Source: Phyto melanocephala
Taxonomy: Eukaryota > Arthropoda > Insecta > Diptera > Rhinophoridae
Direction: 5' to 3'
DNA: 64,000 nt
Assembly (NCBI GenBank): GCA_941918925.1
Contig: OW799237.1
Location: forward strand, 88,323,015 to 88,387,014
Numbering within the stretch: the first letter of the stretch is position 1; each line of letters begins with the position of its first letter. This document shows, in pieces, positions 35,186-46,415 of the stretch. Made by a program: the position numbers and the translations under genes. Below the pieces are notes generated by a model. That model worked only from the letters and a program-made list of their open reading frames with translations. It ran no database searches and was not told the DNA's origin.

Positions 35186-36089
35186 TATTCTTATATTCAT
35201 ATTCTTATCGTTTAACTCAGCTCAAAGGAACTACTTTTAATTATTCTAAGCCAGAGCTGAAAACGAATTAAAAAAAATATATTGTCAGATCGAAAGAGTA
35301 TCCAAACATTTTTTTGAATCGATCATATTTAATAAATCAACATTTTTTTGAAATATTAAAGTTTTTCCAAAACAAAACAAAAATAAAAAAAAATTATAAA
35401 AAGAAAAAGTTTTCCTATAAAACAAGAATTTATTCAAAATATTTCAAAAACTTGCCTAAAATTGTATTTAATAAAAAAAAAAACAAAATATGCACATTTT
35501 TTTTTATATTTTTTTTTTTTTTTTACAAAAAATTTACAAGAAAAATTATATAAGAGAGTTCTAAAAATCTTTAAGAAGGAAAATTTAGAACATCGGTGTT
35601 AGTCTAGTTTTAATTAATTTTTCTTTTAGGTAAGAAAGAGTAACTTTCTAAACCCTTAAAATATTTTCCACTTCTACATAAAAAACTTTAATACGTATTA
35701 AGGAATAAAGTTTTTTCTTAATTAAAAATTAAATCGTTAAATCGCTAGAACTAGCTGACTATTACTCAAAAATACACCTGTGTAATTAACTTTTTCGAAA
35801 AGTATATTTACGATTATTATCTATGCTGCTGCCAACGTTTTCAATAAACGTCTAACAGAATCATTGGCTTTTAGGGGAAATAAACACAAAAGAGGAAAAC
35901 TTTTTGATTTAGACAAGCTAAAAGCAGTAAAAAAAACAGATAAAAGTAAAATATGAAGTTGGCTAAAAGCATTAAAATAAACACAACCCCAAATTTAAAA
36001 CGGAAATTTCTCTTCTGTTTAATGAAACGTGCTTTACGTTAATAGTAATTTTGTGTTTGTTTTTTATATCTTTTTCTTTTTCTCAACAG
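35186..36089. other. Intron sequence upstream of the Epac exon
   Basis: AT-rich without other signals until the polypyrimidine tract and TTTTTCTCAACAG acceptor at about 36070-36089. Confidence 0.6.
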
Positions 36090-36236
36090 TCACCAGTAAC
36101 TTTGTGTAATTTGGGTGTAGGAGCAACATTTGGAGAATCCATTTTACATGATTTACCACGTGATAGTACTGTGGTTACAAAGACAACCTGTGAGCTGTTG
36201 CGTGTGGAACAACAGGATTTTCGTTTGATCTGGGAG
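36090..36236 (+). CDS. Epac: Internal exon of Epac: cyclic-nucleotide-binding domain
   Basis: The 147-bp exon lies between an acceptor (CTTTTTCTCAACAG) and a strong donor (GTAAGT), phase 0 at both ends, 49 codons. It reads SPVTLCNLGVGATFGESILH, then DLPRDSTVVTKTTCELLRVE, then QQDFRLIWE. FGES plus PRDST is the phosphate-binding cassette of cNMP domains: the glutamate of FGES contacts the ribose and the arginine of PR the cyclic phosphate. The closest family pattern I know is the first (A) cNMP domain of Epac2/RapGEF4, which has VTICTLG, FGESIL, ELLRIEQ and WEKY at these places. Epac is a cAMP-gated guanine-nucleotide exchange factor for Rap GTPases at membranes. PKA regulatory subunits and PDZ-GEF fit less well. 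The other exons are outside the window or too short to see. Confidence 0.85.
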
Positions 36237-37484
36237 GTAAGTTATCATTGCACCTACACTATAAAACATTTGCCGCAAATAATTAAAATAACTTGTCCAT
36301 TTATCGCTAAAATTTTGAGAGTTATTTTTGGACGTTTCTTTTTGCAATACATTTGATTTTAAAATAAAATTTTAACATAAAATTTTGTTCTAATATCTAA
36401 TTTTATTTTTATTTTATTCTAATTTTATTTTTCATTTTGTTAAATGGACAAGTTATTTTCCATCTCTATACACAACAAAGTAAAAACAATTTCAAACCAC
36501 TTAGCACACACTCAATATTGTTTATACTCTTTTGTTGCTTATTTACAAGAAATACTCCTGTTAATGAAAATTATTTTAGGCACCACTACACTAACACATG
36601 TACTCACAAAATTTTCTAATAAACACTCACACACGCATACAAACGTTAACTGTTTGTATACATGTTTAATGTACCTTCTTACACTCTGTTCAACAGCAAA
36701 CACAACACATCTCCTCTGTTGAGTTTTAATATCCGCCTGTATTTTACCACTTTATAGCGCCTTGTCACAGATTTATGTTTATTTGTGTGGCACATAATTT
36801 CTTTTTTTTTTTTTTTTTAAGAAAAGTTTTTGTTTTTTTTTGTTGATAAAACTTTTTATTCAAATTAGTTGAGGGTTAGGTGGGGTGTTTGGGGGTTGGT
36901 TTGTTTTGACAACATTGTCCAGATAGAAGTTAATTAATATAATGTTTTTATACAAAGCAGCGTACTTAGCTTTTATGTTCTATCTTTTTGACAAAATTTT
37001 TATTTCTAGTTCCATAAACTCCTACATATTTTGAAGTTTAGGCATTTTTGTTCACTTTTTATCTTTAAATTATGGAATTTAATTAATTTCTGTTGGCCAT
37101 AAAGATCTTCTTAAGATAGTAACAAGTTTTAAAATAAAAGAGATGTGTTTTTTTGAAACAGAAGACTTTCAAAAACAAAAACAAAAAGAAAAATGTTCTT
37201 TTGAGCTACTTATTTATGTTTGAAAAGTTTGTAATTTATTAGCTTTAAACAATCAATGCAGTCTTCAGCAAATTACTGTATAAAGACTTGTGAGCTCTTA
37301 TTATAAAGGTATAACGAATTTAAAGATTAGTGCTGATAGTATAATATATTTTTACTTAACTCTTGTTAGCATATTTTTAATTTCCATTCCACACTTAATT
37401 TAGAGTATAGACAACACTGGGCATTGTAATGACACCCATATACCTACATGTGTGAGGTTATGTTGAAGGTTTTCTCAAAGTCAA
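36237..37484. other. Intron sequence downstream of the Epac exon
   Basis: AT-rich with long T runs near 36795-36845. No further exon or bounded element was recognised. Confidence 0.55.
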
Positions 37485-38609
37485 TCTTCTATATATATAA
37501 AATAGGATGTATGTATGTAACGTATGAACTCCAAGATGGCTGGACCGATTTTGATGAAATTTTCAGGGAATCTTAGGCGGGTGACACTGTGAAGTCTGAT
37601 TTTTGATTTTCGGTCCACGGGCGGAGGGGCGTAGCAAAATCCAATTTTCATATTGCACCACCAATGTCATATACATATATTTATTTTGTTTGCTTTTTTT
37701 ATTCCCTTTTAAAGCCGTTGTCATTATTTTCCATAACGAGATGTCAAACTTTTAAATCGGTTATGTAGTTCCGAAGACATTCACAAAAAACCTATGTTAA
37801 TAATGATTCAATAGCAAAATTTATAAAACTTTCGAAATGTTGCATTCAAAATACCGAGTTACGGTTTATTTACAAAAAATATTTACAGCTCAATGAGCTA
37901 ATTAAATTGAAACTGCCCGGCAAATTAATCTAACAGTAATGGATGAAGAGCAAGCCGTCAATTATCCCACTGAATTTTTTAATTCATTGGGACCACCCGG
38001 AATGCCACCGCATGTACTAACATTAAAGGCTGGATCACCGGTAATTCTTATTCGCAACTTAAACGAACCAAATTTATGCAACGGAATCAGATTGACCACC
38101 CAAAACTGTTCATCAATTTTAATCGAGGCAACAATCATCGGTGGCAGATTAAAAGGCGATGACGTACTTTTTACACAAATTCCGATGACTTCCAACAATT
38201 TACCATTCCAATACAAGCAGCTCCAATTTCCTTTGCGTCTGGCCTTTGCTATTACCATCAATAAAGCACAAAGTCAATTCATTTCTTTTTTACACGGCCA
38301 GTTATATGTGGCTTGCTGCCAAGTTGGAACGCCAAAAAATTTATACGTTTTTACACCAAATAAAAAAACAAAAAAACATTGTCCCTCTGCTAGCCTTAAG
38401 ATGAAGTAATAAATAAATATAATTTCCAATTTGCCTTAAATACATGCGTTTCTTTTTAGATTGAGCCCATACCTACACCATATGTAAGTTATTCTGTAAA
38501 AAAAACTTTATTTAAAGACCGTAAATTTCGTTAAAAGCTCAATTTAAATCGTGTGGTAAAACAATACTAATGTTTGTTTACGGCCAGCAACTCGGACCGG
38601 GTGAGCTAG
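37485..38609 (+). mobile_element. Helitron with helicase remnant
   Basis: The 5' end TCTTCTATATATATAAAATA follows an A at 37484. The 3' end is a GC-rich tail, CTCGGACCGGGTGAGCTAG, followed by T at 38610. These ends fit the Helitron rules, and the helicase fragment inside is in the matching orientation. The 5' end could alternatively be 37488. Confidence 0.82.
37939..38409 (+). pseudogene. C-terminal part of Helitron Rep/helicase
   Basis: The 156-codon frame matches the end of the Pif1-like helicase domain of Helitron RepHel proteins. In order: NYPTEFFNSLGPPGMPPHVL, LKAGSPVILIRNLN, LCNGIRL, FPLRLAFAITINKAQSQ (helicase motif V region) and HGQLYVACCQVG (motif VI region). In motif VI the usual arginine of CSR is glutamine, and the segment between KAQSQ and HGQLYV is shortened. 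The Rep nuclease and the first helicase motifs are absent. A full protein is well over 1000 residues, so this is a truncated, inactive copy. Confidence 0.85.
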
Positions 38610-39427
38610 TATAAAATATATGAGGACTATAAAACCATTGCTCTAATTGTTCAATAATAATTCCAACACTGTTTGAGTGATTAACACAGAATCATCCTCT
38701 TTTCTTTTTCTTCTTCAACGAACGGCAGAGCCATGTAGATAGTTTCATATAAAAATAATTTGAAATGATATTAAACAACAGGTTAGTACTTAAAGTTATT
38801 TCGCTTCAATTTTGGTGCTTAAGTAGTAAGATGATCTTATCTCTAATATTTTTGTAATGCTGCCAATTTTTCAGTCTGCTAATAAGTATTACGGTCCAGA
38901 TTCGAATCTAATTAGTAAAGCTAATCTTTCTATATATAAATTGAATAAAAAAATAAACGATTTTTGATAAATAAACTAACCCTTTAAGTTTGTGAATTTA
39001 TAAGAGGAAAAATTAAATTTAATTAAATTAAATATACGTAAACCAAACTAATACTCGTAATGTGTAGCTGGAGTTGGATTAATATGAAAGAATTGGAATA
39101 TTATAAAATGAAATAAGAAAAAAAAATCAAGCAAGATTTAAAAAAATAAAAGCCTATAGTACACGAAATATAAAATGCCACTTGCAAATGTGGGTCTGAC
39201 GTCACTAAAATGTTCAGCACTTTGGTAACATTTTTTGAAATAGTCGTAGTGGCTGCATGCGGTATGATTTTGATATTACACGAAATGTGTTTTAGTTCAA
39301 AAATGCAAGTGCAGCACATGTGGCCGAAGCGGATGCCTTTATGCTTAATGATGACGTCAATATTACGTCACAGCCACATGCGTATGTGATTTTTTACATT
39401 TCAAGTTCTACAGGATTAGGTTTTTTG
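38610..39427. other. Non-coding stretch
   Basis: I see nothing recognisable here. Confidence 0.45.
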
Positions 39428-40480
39428 ATTTTATATATTTATTTTGTCATTCCGTTTGTAACACATCAAAATATCCATTTTAGACCCCATAAAGTAAATA
39501 GATACTTTCTGAATCGGGGTTTCATTTTATGACGATCTAGCTACGTCCGTCCGTCTGTCCGTCTGTTTAAAGCACGACAGAGGTCGGACCAAAAAAGCTA
39601 GGGGGCTAAAATTTTGCCAGAATCTTTCTTATAGACAAGGTTTGTTTGGTATTGAAAATGGGCTAAATCGGAATATTAGAAACAGAGGTTTAGCTCGTAA
39701 TGCAAGAGTAGGTCAATAAAACCGTGTCCTTCCAACATCGAAAAAAATTGAATTGTTTCCAAATGCATTAACGTAGAGTCATGAAACTTAGAATGAATAT
39801 TTCCTGAGTAAATTTTTCCACAAAAATTACCAAAAATCTATAAATTAGGAAAGGAGTTATAGATCAAAACGTACGAAAATTTATACCATGCAGTGTATTT
39901 TTCGGCATATTTAAAATTTAAAACCTTATAAAACTGACAAAACTAGATGTACGATTATGAAATTTTGCAGCTATTGCTTTTTGGTCAAAGGGTTTGTACT
40001 AACCGTCATACCTAAACAAGAGCGTTGGAGTTTTACTTGTGTTTTGTTTTTGTTACAATAACAAAACACATGAAAAACTCCAACGCTTAACGCTCAACGC
40101 TCTTGTTTAGGTATGAGGGTAAGGAAAAATAAATGTGACACGCCTACTTTCACGCCCACCTCTCATATAACGCTTTATCTCAAATTCATAAAATTCCTCT
40201 ATGAATAGATGAATATTGAAATGTCTAAGTTGTATTTTTTAGCAGAACCTTTTTTAATACCCCAATTTCACATCCACTTGCTTTGAACGACTAAATTTAC
40301 GAAAACCTTTTACTAGCATATCAAAGTTATACACAGAAAGTGATACATATTTTAGTATAAAGAGATATTCCATAGCGATTCCTGTTAATAACAAAATAAT
40401 AAATTTTGTGCTTTAAAAGTACATAAAATTGGTGGTGTATATAAAAAATTCGGCACAGCCGAATATAGTGCTCTTACTTG
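39428..40480 (+). mobile_element. Long DINE-1-like variant
   Basis: The 5' block GTCATTCCGTTTGTAA, TTTTAGACCCCATAAAGTAA and CGTCCGTCCGTCTGTCCGTC is followed by about 700 bases unlike the short copies. The usual 3' end closes it: TATATAAAAAATTCGG, hairpin TTCGGCACAGCCGAA, then GTGCTCTTACTTG. It contains a foldback at 40006-40116. Confidence 0.78.
40006..40116. repeat. Foldback (inverted repeat) inside the DINE variant
   Basis: The left arm, TCATACCTAAACAAGAGCGT, then TGGAGTTTT and TGTGTTTTGT, pairs with the right arm that ends at 40116. The right arm carries an extra block of about 15 bases (AACGCTTAACGCTC) relative to the left. Confidence 0.85.
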
Positions 40481-41189
40481 TTTATAGTATATAGTTATTA
40501 TATAGAATCTACGTAGAAATACAGCTCGATACCAAAACTTAATGCAATATCATTAAAAACAACAATTTAAAATAGCAATTTTACAAAAGAAATTACATTG
40601 TGATTACACTGCTTCTATTACTGTTTTTCCTTTTCCTTTAAAGTTACAATTATTTGAGTTAGGGCCTTTCTATCTGTGACCAACGATATATAATAATCAA
40701 AAAATATTCAAAATGTGTATTCAAAATATTTGAAAAAAAAAATAAAACTATTTAGTTCATGTCATAACGAGGTTGTTTTGTTTTTGTTTTCAATGAACTA
40801 TGGATTGTTGTTTTTTTTCGATAGCGGTACTATCGTTGAAAAAATGTGTTAACAAATTTCCAAAACCTGATAAAGTGGCGGCGGCTGCTATATATTTAGC
40901 AATGATGTCTAATCTTCGGTCGTTAATTAATGGGCCTTATAGAAACCAATAACGAAAATGCTGATAAAGGTAGCGAAAACGGCGAGTTTGATCTGAAACC
41001 GGAAAAAGGCACGCCAAAGTAATTCTGAGATTAAGAATTTTTTTAAAAAAATAAAAAGCAAAATTTTGGTTGTATGCAAAAATATACCACATTGCCCACC
41101 TAAAACGTGGCCATCCTTCTTATAACCAACTGCCGAAACATTCAAACACAATAGTTTGTTTTAAAAAAAATCTGAAACCTACGAAGCCG
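40481..41189. other. Non-coding stretch
   Basis: It contains a small palindrome (CGATAGCGGTACTATCG near 40819). Nothing else is recognisable. Confidence 0.45.
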
Positions 41190-41910
41190 CGGAACAGATT
41201 CAGTATCATGGAATATCTAGCAGGGATACTAGGACCCTGGAGAGTGTGTACAGCACATCGAAAATTGCACGGGAATGCCGGGTGTCTCTTGAGGTCATAG
41301 CGAGACATTCGACAGTTACCCTTGTATGGATTCCAGGACATGGGGATATTGATGGTAATAATATAGCTGATGCACTTGCAAAAGCCGGTACCACCTTAGA
41401 TTCGGTTGAATCCAGTTGTGCCTTAGGTATTCCCTTATCGAAGGGTAAGCAGCTAATCTCGCATCGATTCTATCTAGATGCCAGGGTAAGATGGGTGAGA
41501 GAACCCACTTGCTTAGAAACCAGAAAGATCTGACATGGATGCGCATATGATGCTAATCCACTCTAGGACCCTCATAGCGGTCATTACCGGACATTGGCCT
41601 ATAGCTACACATGCGAAAAGGTTAAGCATCCCTTACAACGACTTCTGCAGAAGTTGTGACAACGAGGAAGAGGAGGAGACAACTGAACATCTTTTCTGTA
41701 ATAGCCATATATTCGGGGACCTGAGACACCAGATTCTAGGTCAGCGAATACTTGTTATTTTAAACTTGTTTTTCCACATGTGATCTGAGGAAGATCCACA
41801 CCTTTATAAACAGGACAGGATGACTGGGGAAAGACAGCCTGGGGACGAAGACGAACGTACAGTGTCACAACGGCACCCTCGGAGGACCCAAAGGAACTAT
41901 GCCTTACATA
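41190..41910 (+). pseudogene. LINE fragment: RNase H and C-terminal region (I/R1-type)
   Basis: A frame at 41238-41531 reads LESVYSTSKIARECRVSLEV, then STVTLVWIPGHGDIDGNNIA and DALAKAGTT. This is the second half of a LINE-type RNase H, with WIPGHxDIxGNxxAD as the conserved active-site region. After a frameshift, 41535-41783 reads SRTLIAVITGHWPIATHAKR, then CRSCDNEEEEETTEHLFC, the zinc-binding tail found after RNase H in I/R1-group LINEs. A third piece near 41820 carries VSQRHPRRTQRNYAL. Endonuclease and reverse transcriptase are missing, as in a 5'-truncated copy. Confidence 0.82.
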
Positions 41911-43410
41911 TTTACAACCATTCAGTATATTTAGTAGAGGTTTTCATAAATTTGTCAAATTCTTTGATCCGAGCGACGTTTTGCCTTCAATTGATTTCAA
42001 AACAAGTTTGTAAGAAATGAATTATACATGTTTTTTGTTATTTTTAATTTCTTATCATTTGAATTGTTGTTTCTGTTGTCTAAATTTTTTTTCATAAGCT
42101 TTAAGCTTTACTAAGATCGTTACACATATTAGTTTCCTTTTGCTAAAAGTACATGTAACTTAATACATATGAATTGAAAAGTAAATTACTAAGTGAATTC
42201 AATACCATCGATAGTTTTCCAACAAACTATTGAAAATATCTAATGCCGTAACTATCATAAGTTTGTCAGCTCTACTGCATGTTTGAAAGTTATCACACAA
42301 CTGAAATAAATATAAGTTTCTTACACTCTCCGTAGTGAGTTTTGTTAACAGTCGTATTATATATGTAAAAATTACAAAAACTGCTCTTAAATATTTGGTG
42401 TAGAAGATCTTGTTTCTATAATTAAGAAACTTTAAAAATTTCCTTCACTTGACTTAAGATGTTCTGTCAAAAGTCCACTGAATTTAAATTCACCAAAAAA
42501 AGATTAAGGCTTTAATATTTAAAAGGTGTATTTTAAATATGTCCACTTTTCGTAACAAATAGGAAAATATTACAAATTTTGTTTTCCACTTTTTGTGCGT
42601 AAAACCATTTCTCTTCTTATGTGTTGAACGTGTTAAAGATAATGATAATAAATCAAAAATTTTTAAGTCATGCTTGTTTGCAAGAAAACAACAATACAGT
42701 AGTCATCTGTATTCAGAGTAAAAATTCTTTAAACATTTCCTCTACTCTTTCGGAAAAAATTTGTTATCTTCAATCAAAAACAAAACACTTGTTTGCCCGA
42801 AGAAAATAAATAAATTTTTAATTATTCTGCTCTTCTTAAACGCCTACATTATTTATAGTAAAAGAAAATGGAATTTATTTTCTACATAGTCTGCATCAAA
42901 TATAGAAGTTTTAAATCTCTATGAAATTAATTTTTAATGAAGATTTAATTTTATTAATTTTTGATGGACTTAAAGAAATTTTTCATAAATAAGAATAGAA
43001 ATGCAAAAAATTAATAAAAATTTATTTTAAAGGATTTACTAGTTACTTTTTCTTGTATATGGACATTTCCATCAATATGTCAACCAGGACTGTAAAAATA
43101 ATAACTCTTGAAGGTTTTTCAATATAAATTTATTGATAAAAGCACTCAAATTTTACTATGCGCAGGTTTTAAAAGCTTATTAAATTACTTTAAGAGCAAT
43201 AATAAGAGTTTAATCTGATTATCTCTTTGACTTATTTTAAAGAGTTGCAATCAACTATTTTTTTTAGCGACTAAATTGTAAAAATAAATTGTAATTGTAA
43301 ATATACTTTAAAATTAAGGTTACAACAACAATTAACAAGATCCATAAGAAAAAAGAAAATATAGAGTTTAATTAGCGCTAGTTTTTTTGGATTTCTCTTG
43401 GATGTTATTT
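41911..43410. other. Non-coding stretch
   Basis: No gene or element with ends is visible. Open frames here are short and low-complexity. Confidence 0.45.
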
Positions 43411-43413
43411 TAA

Positions 43414-43936
43414 TGTCACGTACGTAGTGCAAAAACATTATTTGTCTCCGTCATTCGTATTTGAACAGTCGCAAGAGCACCTAATTTAGAATTTAACTTT
43501 TTTTCTCAACATAATATTAATTTCATTACCTAAGAATACTATTAGAGAAAAATCGGTCACGTACGTTGTGTCATGAACGATATTAAATTGAATTTATTAT
43601 AAAATCATTTAAAGATTGTTTTCAATTAAGTATGATGGATTTAAAATGAAAAATATTTGGTTTAGTATAAGAAATTACAAAAAAAAAATACCTCCCAAGA
43701 TTCGCAGATTTCTTTTTATATTTCCATATTTACCTCAAAATCACTTCTGCTTTATGTCACGTACGATATATTCTTATTTTTTTGGATATTTTAGACAACA
43801 ATGATTCGAATATAATTATTTTTTTTTTTTTTAATAAAGTACCCTTTGAATGGAACATAAATAACTAATTTTGTTTCAGTTACTTTTACTTTTGAAACAA
43901 TTACTCCACTTTAAAGGAGTACAAATGTCACGTGCG
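43414..43936 (+). repeat. Four spaced copies of TGTCACGTACG
   Basis: Copies are at 43414-43424, 43556-43565 (GTCACGTACG), 43755-43765 and 43926-43936 (TGTCACGTGCG), about 140-200 bases apart and in the same orientation. The intervening sequence does not repeat. The motif resembles the reverse complement of the 24.1-25.6 kb motif (TGTAACGTCCG). Confidence 0.7.
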
Positions 43937-44911
43937 ATGACATTGAAATGCCCATATGTGGTATTATTTATGGCTCGTTTATGGTGGTACTTTCCCCCTG
44001 CACCGATCTTAACCATTTAAAGCCTGAACAATTGCACTTTTTACACTGTTTAACAAAAATTAATTTGTTTTATCTTATATCGAAAATTCGCTACGACCAT
44101 TAATCTACAGACCGTATGTAGTAAAACTGTGTACCCAGTTTTAAGCTTTTGGATCCTGTGTCCTTTTTACAGGTCTTTTAATTTTTAAAGGATACCAAAT
44201 ATCTAATATATTTTTTTAATATAAATGTTTAATATTTTATAATTGAAAGATTTAAAAAAAAATATCTTTTTTTTAATATGTCAAGACTAAAAAATGTCCT
44301 TTGCAAAATGTTTCTTGACATATGCTTAAAAAATTTTAAAAAATTATAGATGTAAAATCTTATGTATGGTTATATATTTTTAACACTTTTAAACAATTTC
44401 AAAAATATGGTCCTTCAAAATTTTTCAAAGGACATTTTTCTTGTTTTGTCCTGGCGAATTAAAAAAAATTTGTTCCATTGAAAGGCTTATTTGCTGTCAT
44501 GACACTAATTTTAATAAAAACATTCTTAAAATGTTTCATATTTATATAAGAAATATATTTAATAATTTTTATCTTTTAAAAATTTTTCAAGCCTTTTAAA
44601 AAGAACAAAAGATCAGCAAAAGTATAACTGAGTACGTAGTTACACAAGACTTTGATACACGTTTCAAGTGCTTTATAAATGCATGCATTACGAATTGCCA
44701 TACTCTGATCCTCTAAATGAAATACATATTTATATTGCATTGACATCATATGACTTACAAACAAGTGTGTGTGTCTGTACAATTATAGCCCAATAAAACA
44801 CCGGAAAGATTTTAATATTTTCATGTGAATAATAAAAATAAACGACAAATTCACATTTGTTATATCTCCTTACACAAACCATGATCTTTAATAATATTAA
44901 TATTAAGTTTT
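43937..44911. other. Non-coding stretch before the Jockey element
   Basis: AT-rich. No gene seen. Confidence 0.45.
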
Positions 44912-44924
44912 ATGTTGCCCCAAA
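44912..44924. repeat. Left target-site duplication of the Jockey element
   Basis: ATGTTGCCCCAAA is repeated exactly at 49459-49471. The perfect 13-bp match points to recent insertion. Confidence 0.93.
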
Positions 44925-45254
44925 TCAGTCGTTATCAAAAAACGAAAGCGATTAGACGTGCGATATCTTATGTTGACGGAGTGTTCAAAACAAAATTGTG
45001 TATTATAGAAAACAATAATCATATCAGTATAGCTTATATACAAAAAAAACCAACAAATAAACTTTGTGCATTGTTAAATGCAATTGCATTAAACAACAAA
45101 ACACTTACATCTCTTATTGCAAATGCATTAAGCAAAAACAAAAACAAAATAAAAATAAAAAAAAACCGTAAAGTAAAAATTCCAAACCTATTATTTTGAA
45201 AAAAAAAAAAAAAACAAATAAAAACAAAAAAAACAACAAAATAGTGTAGCTAGC

Positions 45255-46415
45255 ATGACTACTGCTAGTATATCTAGCATTGATGATGCCAGCGAAGAAA
45301 GTGAATGTGAATGGCAAACAATCAATAATACAAATAAACGTCGCCAATTAAACCCACCAGGAGCCTTTATAAGTAAACGTAAAGCAATAACAAATGATAT
45401 ACCAACTTGTTCAACAAACAGATTTGCTGTTCTAGATGATGAAAATACTGAAATTAATGCAGAGCATTATGCGATTGAACCTAGACCTCCCCCATTATAC
45501 ATACCTAAAGTTACTAACGTGAAAGACATGAATCAACGCTTTGCCAGTGTTATATCTCCCACACATTACTCTTACAAAGCACTCGGAGACGGCCAAATCA
45601 GGGTAATGGTTAAAACCATTGACTCTTATAGAAAACTTGTTTCCTATCTTAAATCTAAAAATATAAGTTTCCATACTTTTCAACTCAAAAATGATAGGGC
45701 TTATAGAGTAGTTGTAAAGAATTTACATTATTCAACAAACACTAATGACATTAAGACATTTATTGAAAAATTTGGTCATAAAGTACGTAATATATCTAAT
45801 ATAAAAAGTTATCTAACAAAAGAGTCACTTTCAATGTTCTTTGTTGATCTCGAACCTAAAGACAACAACAAAGAAATCTATAATCTAACACATATTAACA
45901 ATGCGATTGTTAATATAGAACTGCCACGTAAGACAAACAACATCCCCCAATGTCACCGCTGCCAACAATACGGGCACACAAAATCCTACTGTCATAAACC
46001 TTATAAATGCGTTAAATGCGGAGGAAATCATATTACTGCTGAGTGTATAAAAAACCAAACTTCACCACCTAAATGTGCCAACTGCCAAGAGTCTCATCCT
46101 GCTAGTTATAGAGGTTGTATAGTCCATCAAGAACTAAAAAGAAAAATGCAAAACAAATTAACTAATTATCACCGTGGACAACCAATTCCAAACTCACAAA
46201 ATGAAGATATATCCCATAAATATACAGATAATTTAAATCCACAAATGTCCCATAATATGTCTTACTCTGATGCTATAAAAGGCAATATTAAATCAAATAA
46301 TACCAGTGAAAGTTCCATTTTACAAAAAATTGAAACGCTCCTTACTAAACAAATGGAGATGACAAACACATTACTAAATATGATGTCTTTAATATGTAGT
46401 AAACTATGCCAATAG
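45255..46415 (+). CDS. Jockey ORF1: gag-like RNA-binding protein
   Basis: The 386-residue protein has an N-terminal variable region. A PRE_C2HC-like segment around residues 130-230 follows (RVVVKNLHYSTNTNDIKTFI, FFVDLEPK). Three zinc knuckles come next: CHRCQQYGHTKSYC from residue 233, CVKCGGNHITAEC from residue 252, and CANCQESHPASYRGC from about residue 274. ORF1 proteins of this type coat the LINE RNA and help carry it to chromosomal targets. The start is the ATG at 45255, the first in frame that leaves the zinc knuckles intact and follows the leader. The stop overlaps the ORF2 start by 10 bases, so ORF2 is probably made by reinitiation or termination-coupled translation (inference). Length is normal for the family. 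Confidence 0.94.
   Translation: MTTASISSIDDASEESECEWQTINNTNKRRQLNPPGAFISKRKAITNDIPTCSTNRFAVLDDENTEINAEHYAIEPRPPPLYIPKVTNVKDMNQRFASVISPTHYSYKALGDGQIRVMVKTIDSYRKLVSYLKSKNISFHTFQLKNDRAYRVVVKNLHYSTNTNDIKTFIEKFGHKVRNISNIKSYLTKESLSMFFVDLEPKDNNKEIYNLTHINNAIVNIELPRKTNNIPQCHRCQQYGHTKSYCHKPYKCVKCGGNHITAECIKNQTSPPKCANCQESHPASYRGCIVHQELKRKMQNKLTNYHRGQPIPNSQNEDISHKYTDNLNPQMSHNMSYSDAIKGNIKSNNTSESSILQKIETLLTKQMEMTNTLLNMMSLICSKLCQ

Noticed and set aside
34381..35271. Several cysteine- and phenylalanine-rich open frames
   Set aside because: They overlap a MITE and its inverted ends and are chance frames.
41070..41300. Possible extra exon upstream of the RNase H fragment
   Set aside because: The frame contains no LINE motif until 41238, so I limited the LINE fragment to 41190 onward.
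44912..45199. 95-codon frame upstream of the Jockey ORF1
   Set aside because: Its start codon lies in the duplicated host target, so it cannot be an element gene, and it is lysine/isoleucine-rich leader sequence.
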